From Candidatus Dadabacteria bacterium UBA2774 (GTDB lineage Bacteria > Desulfobacterota_D > UBA1144 > Nemesobacterales > UBA2774): DNA of 6,707 bases. The notes under the pieces are model-generated. The model had not been told where the DNA came from, did not search any database, and saw nothing but the letters and a program-made list of their open reading frames with translations. Position 1 is the stretch's first letter. Each line of letters starts with the position of its first letter. This document shows, piece by piece, positions 3,894 to 6,707 of this stretch. The position numbers and the translations under genes are program-made. The stretch spans positions 1 to 6,707 of the forward strand of contig DEIM01000211.1 of the NCBI GenBank assembly GCA_002352485.1, in the 5' to 3' direction.

Positions 3894-6707
3894 TTATCTC
3901 TTTTTTCCGGCTCTTAATTTTCTCCGGAAAACTACTGCAAGCGGAATAAGCGCGAACACGGCAAGCCCGGCTAAGCCCTGACTGCCGACTTCGCTTGATG
4001 CCAAGGCACAAGCACCGTTACCAGTGCTTCCGTCTCCGGTGTCATCCCCGTCGTCAGGTGTCTGTGAGACTACATCAAGATGGTCGGGTAGTCCGTCGCC
4101 GTCGGTATCCTGAATTACACAGATGTTGCCCGTATCAGGATGTAAGCTGTCCGCTAGTCCATCATTGTTCGCATCTTCCGTATCATCGTGAATACCGTCG
4201 TCATTATTATCCACCGTGCCCCCGGTCTCTTCGGTATCCGTCATGCCGTCGCCATCGGAGTCATGATCCAGAAAGTCCGGGACTTCGTCCCCATCTGTAT
4301 CGTGCAGAGGAAGCGCGCTTCCACCCTGGTCGGTGTCATGCGCGTCATGGTGGCCGTCACCATCGACATCGGCGAAATTATCCACCAACCCGTCTCTGTC
4401 GGCGTCGTTAGTGCCCCCGGCCTCAAAATGGTCGGGGATACAGTCACCGTCTGAGTCAAGATCAAGCTCGTTGGGTATTCCGTCTCCGTCTGGATCAGCC
4501 GGAATCACAATTGCTCTAGAGGCTGATTCAGAACTTGAGGTTATTACAAAGTTTGAACGCTCGCTGCTGTTGGGTATACCGTCGTTATCCGAATCGACGT
4601 CGGTGTCGTCAGCTTCGCCGTCCCCGTCCTTGTCTGCTCCTCCGCCAACTGGCGGGCCGTCAGGGTCCGGCGGCATTCCGCCACCGCCGCCAGGGGGGTC
4701 GGTACAGAATTTGGAATTGTCTATAGGTGTAGTCTTACACGAACCTGCTACATCCATATCGGCTCGTATGAAATCAGCAGTCCACGGCGCTTCTTGTGGA
4801 AAACACATAGGCCTTGGCCTGTGGCCTCCGTTAGCCTCCAAAATATTCCCTTTGTTGTCCGCTACAAACCCGGGAGCCGGAGGAAGTTTGAATGAAAAAC
4901 CAGGGCAGCCGCCTTCCGGACAATCGATATCTTTCCCCGCCCATCTGCCGCATATATTTCCAGTCTCGCACTGGGTTTTCTGATCTCCAGTAAGGTCATC
5001 GGAGCAAATGCATTCAGCATCGGCATCGTCTTTATCACCTTTTAGCGTACAGAAACTGTTAGGCTGGCAAAAATCATTTTTGGCCTTAGTTAAATCGCTT
5101 TCAAATACCTTCATGTCTGCTGTTACAGTCAGAATGCCCGTTCCAGGATCGTAATTTTTGTCCCACCCGGCGGGCAGATTTTTCTCGTTATCAAAAGTCT
5201 TGGGCGTAAAAATTATCGGGGACCTAAGTTCAGCCCGGACGAACGATACGTCCGTGCCCTCGTTGAATCCACTCTCGCCTACGTATATCTGGTACGTCTG
5301 ATTTGTGCTCTCTTTGGGATAAATGAAGAATACGTAGTAAGTCTCTCCGGCTTTAAACACGTTCAGACTCTTGGCACTCTTTCTCTGCTCGGCTTCTGAA
5401 ACCGTGGTATCGATGTAATACGTAGCGCCGTTTAGAGTCATCATGCTCCTCTGAAAGAGACTCATCCCCGCCATCCGTATTCCAGTTGTAGAGAGGTCAG
5501 AGGCGTCCTCCGTTGTAAGAAGCTGTCTCTCAAGCGGTACGCCATAGCACTCGGCGTTTGAGCAGGGTCTTCCCCACGTAGCGCTGCAGGTGTTACCCGG
5601 ACCGCATTCGGGGTCAGAGCTGCATTTTACAGCCGCATTGTTCGAGCACACACCGAGGCAAGTGCCGTTTGTTGCGCACCCTGGGTAAACGACTGTTGTA
5701 ATATACTCGTAAGGGCTTGTTTTCGCCGTGTCAAACGACTCGCACTCGATGGCCTCTATGGGAGCATTGAAAAACGGGTCTAGGTTGACCGATATTGTTT
5801 CACCCATAGAAGTGGCAACGGGACTTAAAAGCCCTGTAAGAGAGCCGTCGTTGTCGTTTACAACCGTCTGACGATCCACACTGCTGAAGTTGCCGAACAT
5901 ATTATTAGTTGGAAATGTACAGTAGTTCTCCCTAACCTCTGCCTCTATAGTGTCGTAAGAGCCAGGCGCCCACAGAGGCTCCAGGACGTAGTGGCGAATA
6001 TCCACATTGTCAAAGTGAAGATTGCGCGAGTGAAACGCCGGTGGATAGTAAAAGCCGTTTGGCTGCTTCCATCCTATTGCAGCATTTGGCAGAACGCACT
6101 TATCGGCAGTCTTATCGACCGGAATCCCGATTGTACGCGTGTACATCCAGGCCGGCATGCCGACTCCCGGACCGAACTGAGGACATTTGCTAACACCGGT
6201 TGCGGACATATCTTCCGGCGGACTGCAAATACTACCGAGATCGGTCTGTTCGATATCCAGAAAAGCGTTTGAGTCCTGATAATTGGGGCCGTCATATATA
6301 TTGAAAAGGCGCTGATTCACTGCGAAGTTGTCAATCGGCATACTTATGCCTTCCGCAGCCAAGCGGCAGTGGTTGGCGTCTCCGCTGTCGCAAACAAGAC
6401 CTTTTATCATCCCGTCACTGCTCGTGAGAGGGTTAAACGGTCCTGCTTCTGAGGTAAGAGGGTTATCCTTTTGAGTTTGGCCTACGAAAACTGATTTTGT
6501 CGCAAGCTGCCATTGCCCCGGGACTATGTTGCCTAACGTGTAGTCGCCGCCTGTAACAAAACCAAGACCCCCATTCTGAGTGTCAGACAGGAAGCTGTTT
6601 ATATATAGATACCACTGCGGGCGGAGCCAGATAGCAGCGAAATTCTGCTGCGGCCAGTGGAAGGACGACGTGTACTTATCAAGAACAGTAACCGCGCAAT
6701 TCTCGCG
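3894..6707 (-). CDS. Large TSP3-repeat surface protein with C-terminal sorting tail (5' end outside window)
   Basis: 937 residues are visible. The frame is open to the right edge, so the Met at 6410 is internal and the true start lies beyond the window. From the visible start: a large extracellular region rich in aromatic and polar residues; a segment with NDNDGSLTG (about 281-293), weakly reminiscent of G8/CEMIP-type surface proteins; two Cys-rich stretches (about 343-387 and 544-600) with many CxxxxC spacings; a Pro/Gly linker (671-690); about eleven aspartate-rich repeats of the DxDxDGxxD type (691-875), which bind calcium in thrombospondin type 3 repeats; a Gly/Asp/Thr linker; and a tail with Cys900, a hydrophobic helix (911-927) and a basic end, RRKLRAGKKR. 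That three-part tail is typical of proteins processed by sorting enzymes such as those acting on MYXO-CTERM-like signals; the exact class is not assigned. The protein is probably displayed on the cell surface and may act in adhesion or polymer binding, which is inference. Confidence 0.9.
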   Translation of the reverse strand, partial: RENCAVTVLDKYTSSFHWPQQNFAAIWLRPQWYLYINSFLSDTQNGGLGFVTGGDYTLGNIVPGQWQLATKSVFVGQTQKDNPLTSEAGPFNPLTSSDGMIKGLVCDSGDANHCRLAAEGISMPIDNFAVNQRLFNIYDGPNYQDSNAFLDIEQTDLGSICSPPEDMSATGVSKCPQFGPGVGMPAWMYTRTIGIPVDKTADKCVLPNAAIGWKQPNGFYYPPAFHSRNLHFDNVDIRHYVLEPLWAPGSYDTIEAEVRENYCTFPTNNMFGNFSSVDRQTVVNDNDGSLTGLLSPVATSMGETISVNLDPFFNAPIEAIECESFDTAKTSPYEYITTVVYPGCATNGTCLGVCSNNAAVKCSSDPECGPGNTCSATWGRPCSNAECYGVPLERQLLTTEDASDLSTTGIRMAGMSLFQRSMMTLNGATYYIDTTVSEAEQRKSAKSLNVFKAGETYYVFFIYPKESTNQTYQIYVGESGFNEGTDVSFVRAELRSPIIFTPKTFDNEKNLPAGWDKNYDPGTGILTVTADMKVFESDLTKAKNDFCQPNSFCTLKGDKDDADAECICSDDLTGDQKTQCETGNICGRWAGKDIDCPEGGCPGFSFKLPPAPGFVADNKGNILEANGGHRPRPMCFPQEAPWTADFIRADMDVAGSCKTTPIDNSKFCTDPPGGGGGMPPDPDGPPVGGGADKDGDGEADDTDVDSDNDGIPNSSERSNFVITSSSESASRAIVIPADPDGDGIPNELDLDSDGDCIPDHFEAGGTNDADRDGLVDNFADVDGDGHHDAHDTDQGGSALPLHDTDGDEVPDFLDHDSDGDGMTDTEETGGTVDNNDDGIHDDTEDANNDGLADSLHPDTGNICVIQDTDGDGLPDHLDVVSQTPDDGDDTGDGSTGNGACALASSEVGSQGLAGLAVFALIPLAVVFRRKLRAGKKR
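4083..4637 (-). repeat. Tandem aspartate-rich calcium-binding (TSP3-like) repeat region
   Basis: Within the large surface protein, roughly eleven imperfect repeats of about 12-20 residues follow one another, for example DSDNDGIPN, DPDGDGIPNELD, DSDGDCIPDHFE, HDSDGDGMTD and DTDGDGLPDHLD. One gap of about 25 Ser-rich residues separates the second and third repeats. Asp and Gly positions match the calcium-coordinating pattern of thrombospondin type 3 repeats. The repetition is protein-level; no exact long DNA repeat is obvious, so recent expansion is not indicated. Confidence 0.88.

Noticed and set aside
3995..4983. Several open frames opposite or shifted to the TSP3 region, with Arg/His- or Ser/Pro-rich products
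   Set aside because: They are by-products of the repetitive Asp/Gly codons of the surface protein and show only low-complexity sequence.
6410..6412. ATG at 6410 as the start of the TSP3 protein
   Set aside because: The frame is open for all 99 codons up to the window edge with protein-like sequence, and no ribosome binding site or signal peptide is present at this Met.

Overview
The window reads as a piece of the chromosome of a Gram-negative bacterium. It carries a peptidoglycan-binding OmpA-type lipoprotein, three further predicted lipoproteins (one exported through the Tat system), and a large surface protein with calcium-binding repeats and a C-terminal sorting tail. Base composition is intermediate by eye. 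Consensus-like sigma-70 promoters and AGGAGG ribosome binding sites occur next to genes that have no visible Shine-Dalgarno sequence. Large repeat proteins with a Cys/hydrophobic/basic tail and DM13-type lipoproteins fit environmental, deltaproteobacteria-like or uncultured lineages, but no species can be named from the sequence.

Layout. Positions 1-529 (minus) hold an OmpA-family lipoprotein cut by the left edge. It has a strong extended -10 promoter at 595-623, whose -35 box lies inside a perfect inverted repeat (611-634). Reading rightward from the same intergenic region is a small lipoprotein (730-999). Its frame continues past a TGA into the C-terminal half of a DM13 domain (1000-1131). 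Next come a cysteine-rich lipoprotein (1237-1737) and a 309-base stretch with no convincing gene. That stretch contains a perfect consensus promoter (1825-1853), several GC-rich hairpins and a T7 run, so it is a candidate small RNA or regulated leader. A short Tat-exported lipoprotein (2047-2382) follows. The right part is on the minus strand: an APC-family permease (2446-3804), downstream of a very large TSP3-repeat surface protein (3894-6707, N-terminus outside the window). The two are separated by a 12-bp stem-loop terminator that sits almost on the permease start.

How the parts relate. Five of the six proteins are predicted to be exported and anchored in the envelope by three routes: Sec lipoprotein, Tat lipoprotein and C-terminal sorting tail. 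The region therefore looks like an envelope or surface gene neighbourhood rather than a metabolic operon. No shared pathway can be read from the sequence. No mobile element, CRISPR array, rRNA or convincing tRNA was found. The most interesting points are the structured region at 1825-2046, the TGA-interrupted DM13 lipoprotein, and the terminator/promoter overlap in front of the permease.
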